From: Ctena decussata
Taxonomy: Eukaryota > Mollusca > Bivalvia > Lucinida > Lucinidae
Assembly: GCA_963989385.1 (NCBI GenBank)
Contig: OZ022510.1
Location: 32,803,448 to 32,867,447, forward strand
Length of the DNA stretch: 64,000 nucleotides
Direction of reading: 5' to 3'
Part shown: positions 55,055 to 64,000 of the stretch, piece after piece
Numbering within the stretch: the first letter of the stretch is position 1
Layout of the letters: each line of letters opens with the position of its first letter
The notes under the pieces: generated by a model
What the model was told of the DNA's origin: nothing
Database searches by the model: none
Seen by the model: the letters and a program-made list of their open reading frames with translations, nothing else
Made by a program: the position numbers and the translations under genes

Positions 55055-56668
55055 CCTCTATATTCTTCCGCCATGTTTTCAGGGAGGTAACTTTTCTGGA
55101 TTCCTGTTTGCTTTTCTGGTTGCTGTAACCCTTCAGAGATAGGGTGTGCTCTTGGCGAAAAGAATTTGCTCTTGGAGGATCATGTTCTTTCCTCTAGAAG
55201 CTGGCCCTATAAAAAAGGGAGAAATGAATGGCAGTGTTGCTTCCCTTGAAGGGTTAGCCTTGCGTATCATTTCATGTTTTATCATATAGTGTCCCATGAA
55301 CTCCCTAATATGTCAGTATAGATGTAGTAATATCATTTTTGATGACATGGTTTAAAAAAGGAAAAAGAAAGAAGAAAGGGAGAGATTAATAATTAGGCTT
55401 TCTTTTGCTGAAGCGATGATGCAGGGGTGATTTATGCAACGAAGTTCGTTGCATGAGTAACTCTTGCACCGTCGCTTTATGTCTTTGGGGTTGTTTGGTT
55501 GAGCTAGACATTTTGACACCATTTTTATAAAGGGGGACTATCCTGGTAACAACCAGTTAACCTGTGTGTGGCAAAGCCCTTCCCGGTAGGATCTGCTGTT
55601 TAGGGGCAGAGTTTGCTTCTTGGAGAGCAAATTCTTCCCTTCAGGGGCTGATCTGTTGGGTGAGGGGAGACAAAAAATGAGAATAGCAGGGTGGTTTACC
55701 TAGGAAATACTCAAGCACCTTCATGACTGTTATAATAAAAGTGCCCTTGTCACGTGACTATGGATAAGATTTGTAATCTCAAATACTTAGTTTGTGTTAT
55801 TGGCAATAATTTATGCATTGAAGGAAAAAAGTAAAACATATCATTTGTGCCACTGTTTTTTTCGGTTAAAGTGGTTATCACTACTTATGGCATTTACAGT
55901 GTGTGGGTGCACCTATATATTCTTCTGCCAGTTTTACAAAGGGGAACTACTTAGGTGGCTTCCTGTATGTTTTCCCTTCAGTGGAACCCCTCCAGGTTGG
56001 ATGTACTCTTGCTCATCGGGGAGTAAATTCTTCCCCTCAGGAGTTTTGCTTTAGGAGTGTGGAGGAAAAAAGGCAGGGTTGTTTCCCATGAAGATGTACC
56101 CATTCACCTTGAAAGTGTTTACCAGGTTTTACTTACACTTATATCTGTCATACATATGGATAGGAATGGATGTGGTTTTATAAGCAGATGATCAGTGAAC
56201 ATATCGCTTGTATCTTTACATGAAAGCCGGGAGGTCTGTTGTTGCTCATGGCATGTAAGGTGGAAGAGTGCGCTTCCATATCTCTTTTTTCTGCCTTTTT
56301 TTTTACAGAGGGTGACTTATTGTGACTTCCTGTCTGTTACCGTAACTGTCGCAGCCCTTCTCAGGGGGGCTCTGCTCTCGGTGGAGGATTTTGGTCCTAA
56401 GGGAACAAATTCTTCCCATATGAGAGGATTGGCTTTGGGAGGGGAAGCAGCTGTCTAAATGACAAAGTTTGTCCCCCTGAAAGTGTGCCCTTCCACCTCA
56501 AATTGTAGTTGTATTACATAAGTGTGCATATCCGTCTTTTTGTTCCTGATATGATATGTCATGTGGACTTCTTGTCTTGATTGTATTTAGTTCCACTATT
56601 ATCAATTACCTTCTCTAGGTGTTCCTATGTGGATAAAAAATTCGTAATAAACTTCTTGTATCTTGTAT
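55055..56668 (+). mobile_element. 1.6-kb insertion in the LINE, 8-bp target duplication, degenerate 360-450 bp tandem units
   Basis: CTTGTTCA occurs at 55047-55054 and 56669-56676, and the LINE frame is continuous when the insert is ignored, so these are the TSDs. Inside, units starting near 55064, 55518, 55918 and 56278 share 'attcttccgccattttt'-type starts, 'gaacttc...ttcctgt' and 'gagcaaattcttcccttcag'. The 3' end 'cgtaataaacttcttgtatc' with repeated 'ttgtatc' looks like a non-LTR retrotransposon tail. Frames in it (for example 55794-56054) show no domain. Confidence 0.75.
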
Positions 56669-56850
56669 CTTGTTCAAGTAGGTAGGGAGATCATAATCGA
56701 TGTTTTAACAAAGATCTGTCACAAGATCTGGCCAACTTCACTGACAATGCAACCAACAGCTCTGCTAGAACTACAGGACCATCAGCCTTATCAGTCATTC
56801 GAGCAAAGTCATGCTGAAAGACATCATGAACGGGCGCTAACCTCAAGCCC
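56669..56850 (+). pseudogene. RTE-type LINE ORF2, continuation after the insert
   Basis: The frame reads LVQVGREIIIDVLTKICHKI, W, then, across frameshifts, words corresponding to the RT stretch 'NYRTISLISHPSKVMLK' (about 56760-56830). Similarity ends near 56850 before a C tract. The catalytic FADD region is missing. C-terminal sequence of the same family is present only at 33739-34480, on the other strand. Confidence 0.8.
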
Positions 56851-57800
56851 CAACCCCCCCTCCCTCCCCATTTTTTGCAAATCAAGACAACTCAAATGGA
56901 TTCAAAGTCCTTCAAAGGAAAGCTGTATACAACACCTGATATAAGGTGCTTTTTGGCCTAAGACCTTCACCAGTTAAACAAAACAAACTTGAAAACTACA
57001 TCTTGCTCAACGCTATTAAAGACCAGCATGGTTCTGTAATCGAACATTATGGTTCTATAATGACGTCGAGCCAGATGTAGTTTTTAAGTGTAAAGAAGAC
57101 CTTGGGCCGAAAGAGAGAAAACTTATTTTCAAGTCACAGTGTTGGACTTTGAATACATATTTACTATAACCCCTTGATAAATAAAATGCATGGATAAAAC
57201 ATGCATTCTCATAGGTCGTGTAGGCAAACAGATTAGGTACCGGAGTTACGATTTCTTAGGTATCAATAGTTGCCACTAGGTGGCGATGCTTTTCGTATGC
57301 TCCATTGTGCTTCTCAGCGATTTGGCGGATTGTCTTTCTGTATTTCCGGGGAGTAGAGGAATGGGGGTCATTCTGGTTAGGAATATTGCTGTCAGGGCAA
57401 ACTTCTGTGCCATTTTCATTTTTTGCCTCTCTTTACAGTGGTCTTCAACACTAGGAGGAAAGAATTTGCTCCTTCAGGAGAAAAATCTTTCCTCTAATAG
57501 TGGACTCTATTTTTGAAGGGCTCTGTCGTCCAGTGACGATAACAGAAAGTCATATAAGTTGTTTCCCTTCGCAAAAAGGCGAGGGGGCTTTGTAGTTGGG
57601 AAGAATCCGTTTACTGTCAGGGAAGGCAACTGTGCCATTTTCAGTTTTGCTTTTCTTTTAAGCGGGCTCAACTCTTAGGGTGAAGCATTTTCTCCTCCAG
57701 AAGCAAATTCTTTCCTTTGAGCGTTCAACTCATGAAGGAAAGACTTTGCCCCTCTAGGATCAGATTCTGTCATTTAATATAGTAGACCTCATTTTTCGAA
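56851..57800. repeat. Further degenerate units of the 55-56.7 kb repeat
   Basis: 'gtgccattttcattttttgc' with 'aggaaagaatttgctccttc' (about 57408) and 'gtgccattttcagttttgct' with 'agaagcaaattctttcct' (about 57637) resemble the insert's units. A small hairpin 'aaaactacat...atgtagtttt' lies at 56992-57084. No gene. Confidence 0.5.
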
Positions 57801-58069
57801 GAGTTTGTCGTACATTGAAGCGAACAGAAAGTCACAAAAGTGGCGGTAAAAGATTGGAACCTCACAAACCTTTAAGGAGGTCTTGCAGAGGGTGTGGGTA
57901 TGGGTATCGGCACTGTTTAGGCGAAAAAACAATGTCTCAGTGGGAGCATTGCTAGGTCTCAGTATCTGTAGGGTTTCTCACCGGTGTGGATGAACATTTC
58001 TATGGTCAGGAGAGACAGGAACTTTGAAATATGCGGTTTCTTGACCATGTGTATTGGGGTGTGTTATTT
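57801..58069. other. Stretch without recognisable gene
   Basis: Unremarkable sequence. Confidence 0.4.
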
Positions 58070-60110
58070 TTATGCCCCCGCCATGAAATGGGGGAAGGGC
58101 ATATAGATTTTACCTTGTCCGTGTGTGCGTATGTATGTGTGTTTGTTTGTGTGTTACCGAAATCGTGTCCGATCCATAACTTTGAATTGCATGGTGGGAT
58201 TCAAAAATTATTTGGCAACAAGAGCTGTTACAGTATGTAACAAATGCCCTCGAAGGCCCACTAAGAACTGTAATCACTGCACTGTTTCAACCGAATGTCC
58301 GTTACCAATCATTTCGCCACGATGAACAAAAACTCGCTAAAACAATGATAGAACTTTAGAAAAAAATTATTTAAGGTAATTAAGGATAAATGACTTGACC
58401 TTTGACCTCTGGCTATAACTTTGACCTTGGGTGTGGGAACCTATGTCGTGCATGGCAAGTCTTCTCAGTAGGCTTCATCTTTCTTTAAAGTTTGCTTTGG
58501 TACTTTTCTGAGTAATTGCGGAGACATAATTTGACCTTTGACCCCAGACTTTGACCGTGACCTTGGATTTGGAATCATAAATATTGTGTGTAACATTCCT
58601 TCTTATTATGGTTTACCTTTCTGTGAAGTTTGATGACATTCGCTTCAGTCGATTTTAAGTTATCACAGAGGCAAGGTTTGACCTTTGACCCCTAATTGTG
58701 ACCTTGACCTTGAACCTGGCAACCCAAATCTTATGTGCAACACACCTTCTCCATATGCGTCATCTTTCTGTGAAGTTTCTTTAAATTTGCTTCAGTAGTT
58801 TATAGGAAATCGCTGAGACCCAATTTTGAGATACAATTTACTTTTAATCCAACTGTGGCCTTGACCTTGGGCGTAGGGACCAAAGTGCGCGACACACCTT
58901 CTCATTATGCTTTATCTTTCTGTGAACTTTCATCAAATTTGCTTCAGTAGTTTTAAAATTATCGCTGAGACACAATTTAGAGGCACAATTTGACCTTTGA
59001 TCCAATTGTGGCCTTGACCTTGGGCGTAGGGACCTAAGTCTTTCGCGAGACACACCTTATTATGCTTTATCTTTCCGTGAACTTTCATCAAATTTGCTTC
59101 AGTAATTTTCAACTAATCGCTGAGACACATTTTATAACGGACGGACGGACAGTCGGACGGACGGACGGTTCGATTTTAATTTGCCACCGGAAGTTCATTC
59201 GGGGGCATAAAATATTTATGACAAGACGGTGTGTCGCGTGCAAGACCCATGTCGCTATCTCAAAGGTCAAGGTCACAGTCAGCACTTAAACCTTGTACAT
59301 AGGCTATAATGAAATATGTTCGTGTCTGACCCATAACTTTAGACTGCATGGTGGGATTTAAAATTATTTGGTACAAATAATTATCATGACAAGACGATGT
59401 GTCGCGTGCAAGAACCATGTCACTATCTTAAAGGCCAAGGTCACAGTCGGCACTTTCACTTTGTGCATGGGCTTTAATGTATTATATGTTTGTGTCTGGT
59501 CCATAACTTTGTCCTGCATGGTGGGATCACAAAATTATTTAGCATAAATAATTGTCATGACAAGACAGTGTGTCGTGTGCAAAAACCACGCTGCTAGTTT
59601 GAAGGTCAAGGTCACAGTTAGCACTGAAGCTTTGTGCATAGACTGTAGTGAAATTTTTGCCTGCATGATGGGATTTCAAAATTGTCTGGCATAAATAATA
59701 ATCAGAACAAGCTGATGTGTCACATGCAAGAATCATATCGTTAGCTCAAAAGTCAAGGTCACTGTCTGCACTTAAACTTTATGCATAGGCTTCAGTGAAA
59801 CATGTTTATGTCCTGTCCATAACTTTATCCTGCATGGTGGGATTTAAATTATATTGCATAAAAGATGACAAACGCCTAGCTTGAAGGTCAAGGTCACACT
59901 GCGCATGTAAACTTTATGTATAGCTATAGTGAAAACATTTTTGTGTCTGGCCTATAACTATTTCGTGTCTCTTGATTTGCCATTTATGTTGTACAAAGCT
60001 GCCTCTATGAACCTAGTTGTCCTACAAGTGTCATTAGCTTAATCAAGATGCCATCTTACTCAAGACATTAAGCGGGGACATTCGTGTCCTATAGACACAT
60101 TTCTAGTTTT
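58070..60110 (+). mobile_element. Bivalve-type element (outer) with about 170-bp units, interrupted by a second element
   Basis: Head 'tatgcccccgccatgaaatg' (58071) and first unit 'gtccgatccataactttgaa', 'ttgcatggtgggattcaaaa' to about 58217. After the nested element, units resume at 59212 with 'gacaagacggtgtgtcgcgt' near 59222, 59391, 59560 and 59705 (about 170 bp spacing), each with 'aaggtcaaggtcacagt'. The tail 'gcggggacattcgtgtccta' and 'gacacatttctag' lies at 60072-60106. Confidence 0.8.
58218..59212 (+). mobile_element. Nested bivalve-type element with GACCTTGACC units
   Basis: Starts 'acaagagctgttacagtatg' and ends 'accggaagttcattcggggg' 'cataaa'. Contains four or five units of about 150 bp with 'tttgaccttgaccttg' and 'cttctc.ttatgc..catctttctgtgaa', then 'acggacggacggacag' near 59137. 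It interrupts a unit of the outer element between 'aattatttggca' and 'tttatgacaagac', so it is younger. Confidence 0.8.
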
Positions 60111-60550
60111 TTTGTGTGTGTGTTGGAGGGGGGGGGGAGGGGGCCCCAGTTTCTGGAGGGTATGGCTTGTCCTGGCCTGGTGATTTATAGAGGACAGTAT
60201 TTGTACTTTGCATAGTCTGTTGCGTACCGTTTTGCGAGTGGTACGTACGTAATGCACATTAGTGTGCGCTTCCATAGTTTCAAGAACTGTCTTTTCATCT
60301 GGTTTTATATGAAAGTTCTGTTAAGTAGTCGCGCAAGATGAAGTTTTCAGGTGTATTTTGTTTAACTGAAGAAAGCTTTAGTATTTTATGTAGGTTGAAA
60401 TATTGGAAATCGAGTAAACTTATTAAGCAAATTAACTCATCTTGCTTAAGGTGTTGCCAAGGTCGATTCAACGACAATGATTTGTTATCCCCTCGGGGAT
60501 AACCATATTAGGTTAGGAATTCGTTATCGATTGTACAACGTTTCCTTTTG
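60111..60550. other. Low-complexity G tract and plain sequence
   Basis: TGTGTGTG followed by a G-rich run at 60112-60143. 'ttatcccctcggggataacc' at 60485-60504 is a small palindrome. No gene. Confidence 0.45.
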
Positions 60551-60960
60551 CTGAAATAGGGTCCCACTATTTTCCGTTACTCCTACATTTGTCGCACCCT
60601 GCTGCAAGATTCTCTCCAGCATCGCTAATAGCTTATCTTGAATACTTTATTTCATCCTATACAAGCAATTACCCGAGAGTTCAGTTCAGCTACCAAGAGT
60701 TGTCTTTTCAGAGTACAGATCAATAACAAGTTGTACTCGATTATGCGCCGTTTCGTTTCGCTAAATGCAGGTCCCTCTATTTTCCGGTATTTACTACCAT
60801 ATCTTGGCGCGCCCAGCAGCAGGACCCCTCCCAGCATTGCAAAGACATGAGCTATAAAACTTGTCCTGACACTTCATCTCACATACTACAAGTACCTCAC
60901 CTAATACAAGCAATAACCAGAGAGTACATTCCACTTAGGAGGAGCTGTTACTAAACAATA
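60551..60960. repeat. Diverged direct repeat, about 210-240 bp offset
   Basis: 'aatagggtcccactattttc' (60556) parallels 'aatgcaggtccctctatttt' (60764). 'tacaagcaattacccgagag' (60659) parallels 'tacaagcaataaccagagag' (60904). Similarity is patchy. Confidence 0.55.
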
Positions 60961-61197
60961 CACGTCACCTAATAAAAGTTAATAGCACTGAAGCTCGCCC
61001 GTTATAAGCAATCACTAGACAAAAGGAAAAAGCTGTCAAACTCGCCCCTTACCTACAGCGTCAACAAGGTCCAAGAATACAATAAAATTAACTTGTTTTA
61101 TGGCCAATTTTCTACTTTACCACTTGCATCCTATATATTCGTCGCTGAGGAATAACCTCTCAAGCTTTTTCAAAGGCTAAACTTGTGTACATTTTAA
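60961..61197. other. Stretch without recognisable gene
   Basis: Plain sequence. Confidence 0.4.
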
Positions 61198-61267
61198 AGT
61201 ATGTGGGTGATATACGCTAGTATTGACCCGATAGTATGTGGGTGATATACGCTAGTACTGACCCGAT
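61198..61267. repeat. Perfect-looking 35-bp direct duplication
   Basis: 'agtatgtgggtgatatacgc' with 'tagtattgacccgat' occurs twice back to back, with one difference (tagtatt / tagtact). Confidence 0.8.
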
Positions 61268-61316
61268 TGCACATATACACCGCCATAGGCCGAGTTTGCA
61301 TAAGCTACCAGTAGTA

Positions 61317-61317
<1 letters not shown>

Positions 61318-61347
<30 letters not shown>

Positions 61348-61359
61348 CGTGCGTGTGTC
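61318..61359. repeat. (TG)n microsatellite with TGCG interruptions
   Basis: About 42 bp of alternating GT with three GTGC interruptions near the 3' end. Confidence 0.9.
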
Positions 61360-61424
61360 ATTAATATCCACCGGCATTTTGATGAACAGATAGCAATTCA
61401 ACTGGGTAGATCCAATTTTAGTTA

Positions 61425-61590
61425 GGGCAACAACCTCCTGTGCTTGCAGTAGGTGCGGGATGATAGCGGTCTGTCGTCTATCTTATCAGTACCCTTCTTT
61501 CTCTTTTCTCTAGGAGACGGCTCGAAACAGCTCAAAGGACCGAATGACTATAAAACCCCAAACAGTCTAACAGTCAATCAACCTGAACCT
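61425..61590 (+). mobile_element. Family S SINE-like repeat
   Basis: 'cttgcagtaggtgcgggatg', pyrimidine-rich stretch, 'taggagacggctcgaaacag', then 'gactataaaaccccaaacag'. The 5' part is degraded. Confidence 0.65.
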
Positions 61591-61604
61591 GCCATATATA
61601 TATA

Positions 61605-62523
61605 CTGAACAAAAAAAGAAACGTTACATGCACATTCAATGCACGTTGACTGTGAACTGTATTAAGACTTTTCCAATTTTATTATATATGTAACTGCTAA
61701 AAAGTATCCGTATTTAAGAAAATGAATATCACAACATAAGCTGCGAGATTAATGTCTCCAGATTAGTTTGATTCAATGAGGGGTTAGAATTTGAAATTGC
61801 TGTTTTAAGGTGCCTTTTGAAGACCCGTGTTTCGCTCAAGTTGTCAGTCCATGTGAGCAAGTCACTTCTTAGACGTTTATCAGGCATTAGTTGTTACAAA
61901 AAGGGTCCCATCGCCGCTTCCAAAGGGTTGATCAGTGAAGCACAAGGCTTGGAATATCGCTTTTCATGACACTTGACTCTGACTTTCATGTTATGCACTG
62001 AAACTCCCATAGACAATGCAAGGTGATATGCCACGGACAATTAACCAGTTTGATCAAACTTTTTCATCATGAACCATTGTCTGGAGAAGCTGGAATAAGA
62101 TCCATGAATTAAACTTGAAAGTTTTATTAAAATGTACTGGTAAATCGGAGTAAATGATTTGCTATACTTTTAATTGCAAGGGAGACAATTTCAAAGACAC
62201 ATTATCTTTAACATCTTATTTCTTTTAGCTGCTGGTTAAGTGTCATATGGTTCATAGGGTTTCTTATTGGCGGTTACAAGGCAAATCCGAAAGTGCAAAA
62301 GTTTAAGCGCTTGCGCATGCGCATCGAGCGTCTCACATTGTCAGTGGTATTTTCAGTCAAAGTGGAATAATTCTGTAACAATTTATGCAAATTGCAAACC
62401 GATTAGTTCATAAGGCCGTCTGACGTCTGACACGTGGGAGAATAACGTATCATTATTCGAAAATTGTGTTCTTAAGCTTAAAATTCATGAATTATCTATG
62501 TAACGTTTCTTTTTTTTGTTCAG
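61605..62523. mobile_element. TA-flanked DNA transposon derivative with 23-bp TIRs
   Basis: CTGAACAAAAAAAGAAACGT (plus TAC) at 61605 is inverted at 62501-62523 (GTAACGTTTCTTTTTTTTGTTCAG). TA flanks both ends (61603-61604 and 62524-62525). The 919-bp interior has no recognised transposase. The TA target points to the Tc1/mariner group. Family S SINEs in opposite orientation lie on either side. Confidence 0.85.
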
Positions 62524-62569
62524 TATAGTTACCATATATATTCTGAACAGGTTAAATTAATATTGATTG

Positions 62570-62790
62570 TCAATGATTGATTTGGGTTAATCGGCCCGTT
62601 GAGACAGTATTTCAGTCTAGATCGGACCGTCTCCAAGAGAGAGGGAAGAAGAGAAATGATAGACGAAGAAAAAATGTCCAAACAACCCCCACCCGCGTCT
62701 TCTACAAGCACAGTAGGCCCTTGTCCTACAATGCCCCAATTCAGTAGGACGCCCCGGCACTGGTAGTTATATACAGCACAAACGCACCAC
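62570..62790 (-). mobile_element. Family S SINE-like repeat, nearly full
   Basis: 'cggcccgttgagacagtatt', 'agaccgtctcc'-like centre ('cggaccgtctccaagagaga'), 'aacaacccccacccgcgtct', 'cagtaggcccttgtcctaca', 'cagtaggacgccccggcact'. One of the better copies. Confidence 0.75.
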
Positions 62791-63264
62791 CCACCCACCC
62801 CAACTGTTACTGAACTGATATCAAGTTGAAAAAACAGTGCAGATGCTGCTCATTCTGCTCTTTTCTTGTTTATATATATTTCGGGGAGGAGTTTGGGGGG
62901 GGGGGGGGGGGGCAACTATACTCGTTTCGTTTTGTTTTCCCTTGTTAGTGAATCCACTCTTGAAGCAAGTATCTGTCCTTATCAGACGTTGTTTTTGAAT
63001 AGATACTTCTCAGTTCTGTTTTAACATTTGACCTCACGCTTGAGAGAGGACAGGGCGCGAATTCCATTATATACAAACAGTGACTTTCTATTACAGTGGT
63101 GAGGAATTTCACTATGATATGATCCACTTTTCCGTGGGGAAAGTTTGCTGGGGGAGGGGAGCTATCACTGACAGTAACGTGTTTTCACTCGCAAGGTAAT
63201 TGAGAAGACAATGATCAGTTACTAGCACAATCGAGTTACACATCCTGTCCTAATCACTAAATGG
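62791..63264. other. Poly-G tract and plain sequence
   Basis: A run of about 19 G lies at 62894-62912. No gene was recognised. Confidence 0.5.
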
Positions 63265-63465
63265 GAAAGGAAACCAATAAAGGTGAAACACAAAGCAAAA
63301 GGCAAAGAGGCCAGCTCTTTCCCAGCCGGTTGCCTCAAGGCTCAGGCGAAAGAAAATAACAGTTAACCACAACAGAAGCGCCGCCTTTGAACGGTGGGCA
63401 CTAAGTATTAGGCGGTGTGTTCGGGGTGAAGGTGGGGAGGGGGGGGGGGGGCTTAGACTGTTTTT
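63265..63465 (+). repeat. Dispersed repeat ending in a G tract, copy 2
   Basis: 'agttaaccacaacagaagcg', 'ccgcctttgaacggtgggca', then a G-rich run and 'gcttagactg' match 45155-45255. Confidence 0.5.
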
Positions 63466-63564
63466 TTTCCCGCGCATCACCATCGCCCTAGGTTCCGCTG
63501 TGGTTCATAAACAAACAAGTTAAACCAAAGAGCCATGTAAGATATATAAACAAGTAACCCAAAG

Positions 63565-64000
63565 GGCAACAATTGCTCACCTGAGAGACACTGTAAACCT
63601 ATAGGGATATTTAAGATGCTCAAGGGCAGCTAACTCCACAGTCAGTGGTCCAATCAGGCTGAAAATTAAACTCATCCAAAACATTATGTATGCCCTCATT
63701 TAATATATGCAAGTTTAAAAAGTATCCGATCAAGAGCACAATAGACAGAGCTGTCAAGGGCAGCTAACTTCGTAGTGGTTGGCCTGATCTGGCCAAAATT
63801 TAAACTTGTTTAAGATATTATGCATTTCCTCATTACCTGCAAGTTTGAAAAGGATCGGATCAGTAGAAACCAAGAAAAAGTGGCGACATTGATTTTTTGC
63901 ATGCTAAGGGCAGGTACTCCATAATCAGTAGTGAGATCTAGCCGAAATGCTAACTAATCCAAGCTTTTAAGCACATCCTCATTACCTGCAAGTATGAAGA
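63565..64000 (+). mobile_element. Bivalve-type tandem-bearing element, cut by the window end
   Basis: Head 'agggcaacaattgctcacct' 'gagagacactg'. Units of about 134-149 bp start at 'caagggcagctaact' near 63621 and 63755 and 'ctaagggcaggtact' at 63904, each with 'cctcattacctgcaagt'. No tail is visible. Confidence 0.75.

Overview
The window looks like a gene-poor, repeat-saturated stretch of a mollusc genome, most probably a heterodont (clam-type) bivalve. The clues are AT-rich DNA with no bacterial gene organisation, RTE-type and Jockey/CR1-like LINE fragments, tRNA-derived SINEs, many palindromic MITEs, and tandem-bearing interspersed elements that end in GGACGGACGG tracts followed by a ...GGGGGCATAA tail, which are typical of bivalves. 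The species cannot be named from sequence alone. I found no convincing intact host protein-coding gene. Nearly every long open frame lies in a satellite, a palindrome or a decayed transposon.

Layout. 1-1.4 kb: two short tandem arrays (about 120 bp and about 154 bp units). 2.0-2.95 kb: a C/G-tract element with inverted ends. 3.2-9.6 kb: a roughly 80-copy satellite of 70-bp units, each carrying its own 17-bp-arm hairpin; it is interrupted at 4.0-4.6 kb by a small element whose two 141-bp direct repeats each encode an apparently complete hammerhead ribozyme on the minus strand. 10.5-12.0 kb: MITEs and a foldback element. 12.3-13.15 kb: three LTR-like units of about 223 bp separated by two 82-bp internal domains with an 18-nt tRNA-Pro-type primer-binding site and purine tract, and a tRNA-like Pol III promoter inside each LTR (a tandem TRIM-like retroelement). 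13-24 kb: SINEs, MITEs and long hairpins in otherwise unremarkable sequence. 25-26 kb: a 197-bp tandem array. 26.0-27.7 kb: a minus-strand LINE pseudogene, interrupted by a SINE and carrying an inverted copy of its own RT segment. 28.9-30.4 kb: a 166-bp tandem-bearing element. 30.65-31.06 kb: a frameshifted MADF/SANT-like frame. 33.6-34.6 kb: a MITE split by a 5'-truncated RTE LINE. 34.7-51.5 kb: more foldbacks, SINEs and MITEs, including a 0.9-kb element built from the word ACGAAT and a TA-flanked foldback inserted in a SINE. 53.15-53.29 kb: a hAT transposase tail. 53.9-56.85 kb: a second RTE LINE pseudogene (endonuclease to early RT) split by a 1.6-kb insert with 8-bp TSDs. 58-60 kb: one tandem-bearing element nested in another. 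61.6-62.5 kb: a TA-flanked DNA element. 63.6-64 kb: another bivalve-type tandem element.

How the parts relate. The window is a layered transposon graveyard in which relative ages can be read from nesting (LINE into MITE, foldback into SINE, SINE into LINE, tandem element into LINE, retrozyme-like element into satellite). The best candidates for undescribed biology are the hammerhead element at 4.05-4.57 kb, the Pol III-bearing TRIM-like array at 12.3-13.15 kb, the hairpin satellite at 3.2-9.6 kb, and a set of long foldbacks that share a loop-flanking motif and lie near full CRE palindromes.
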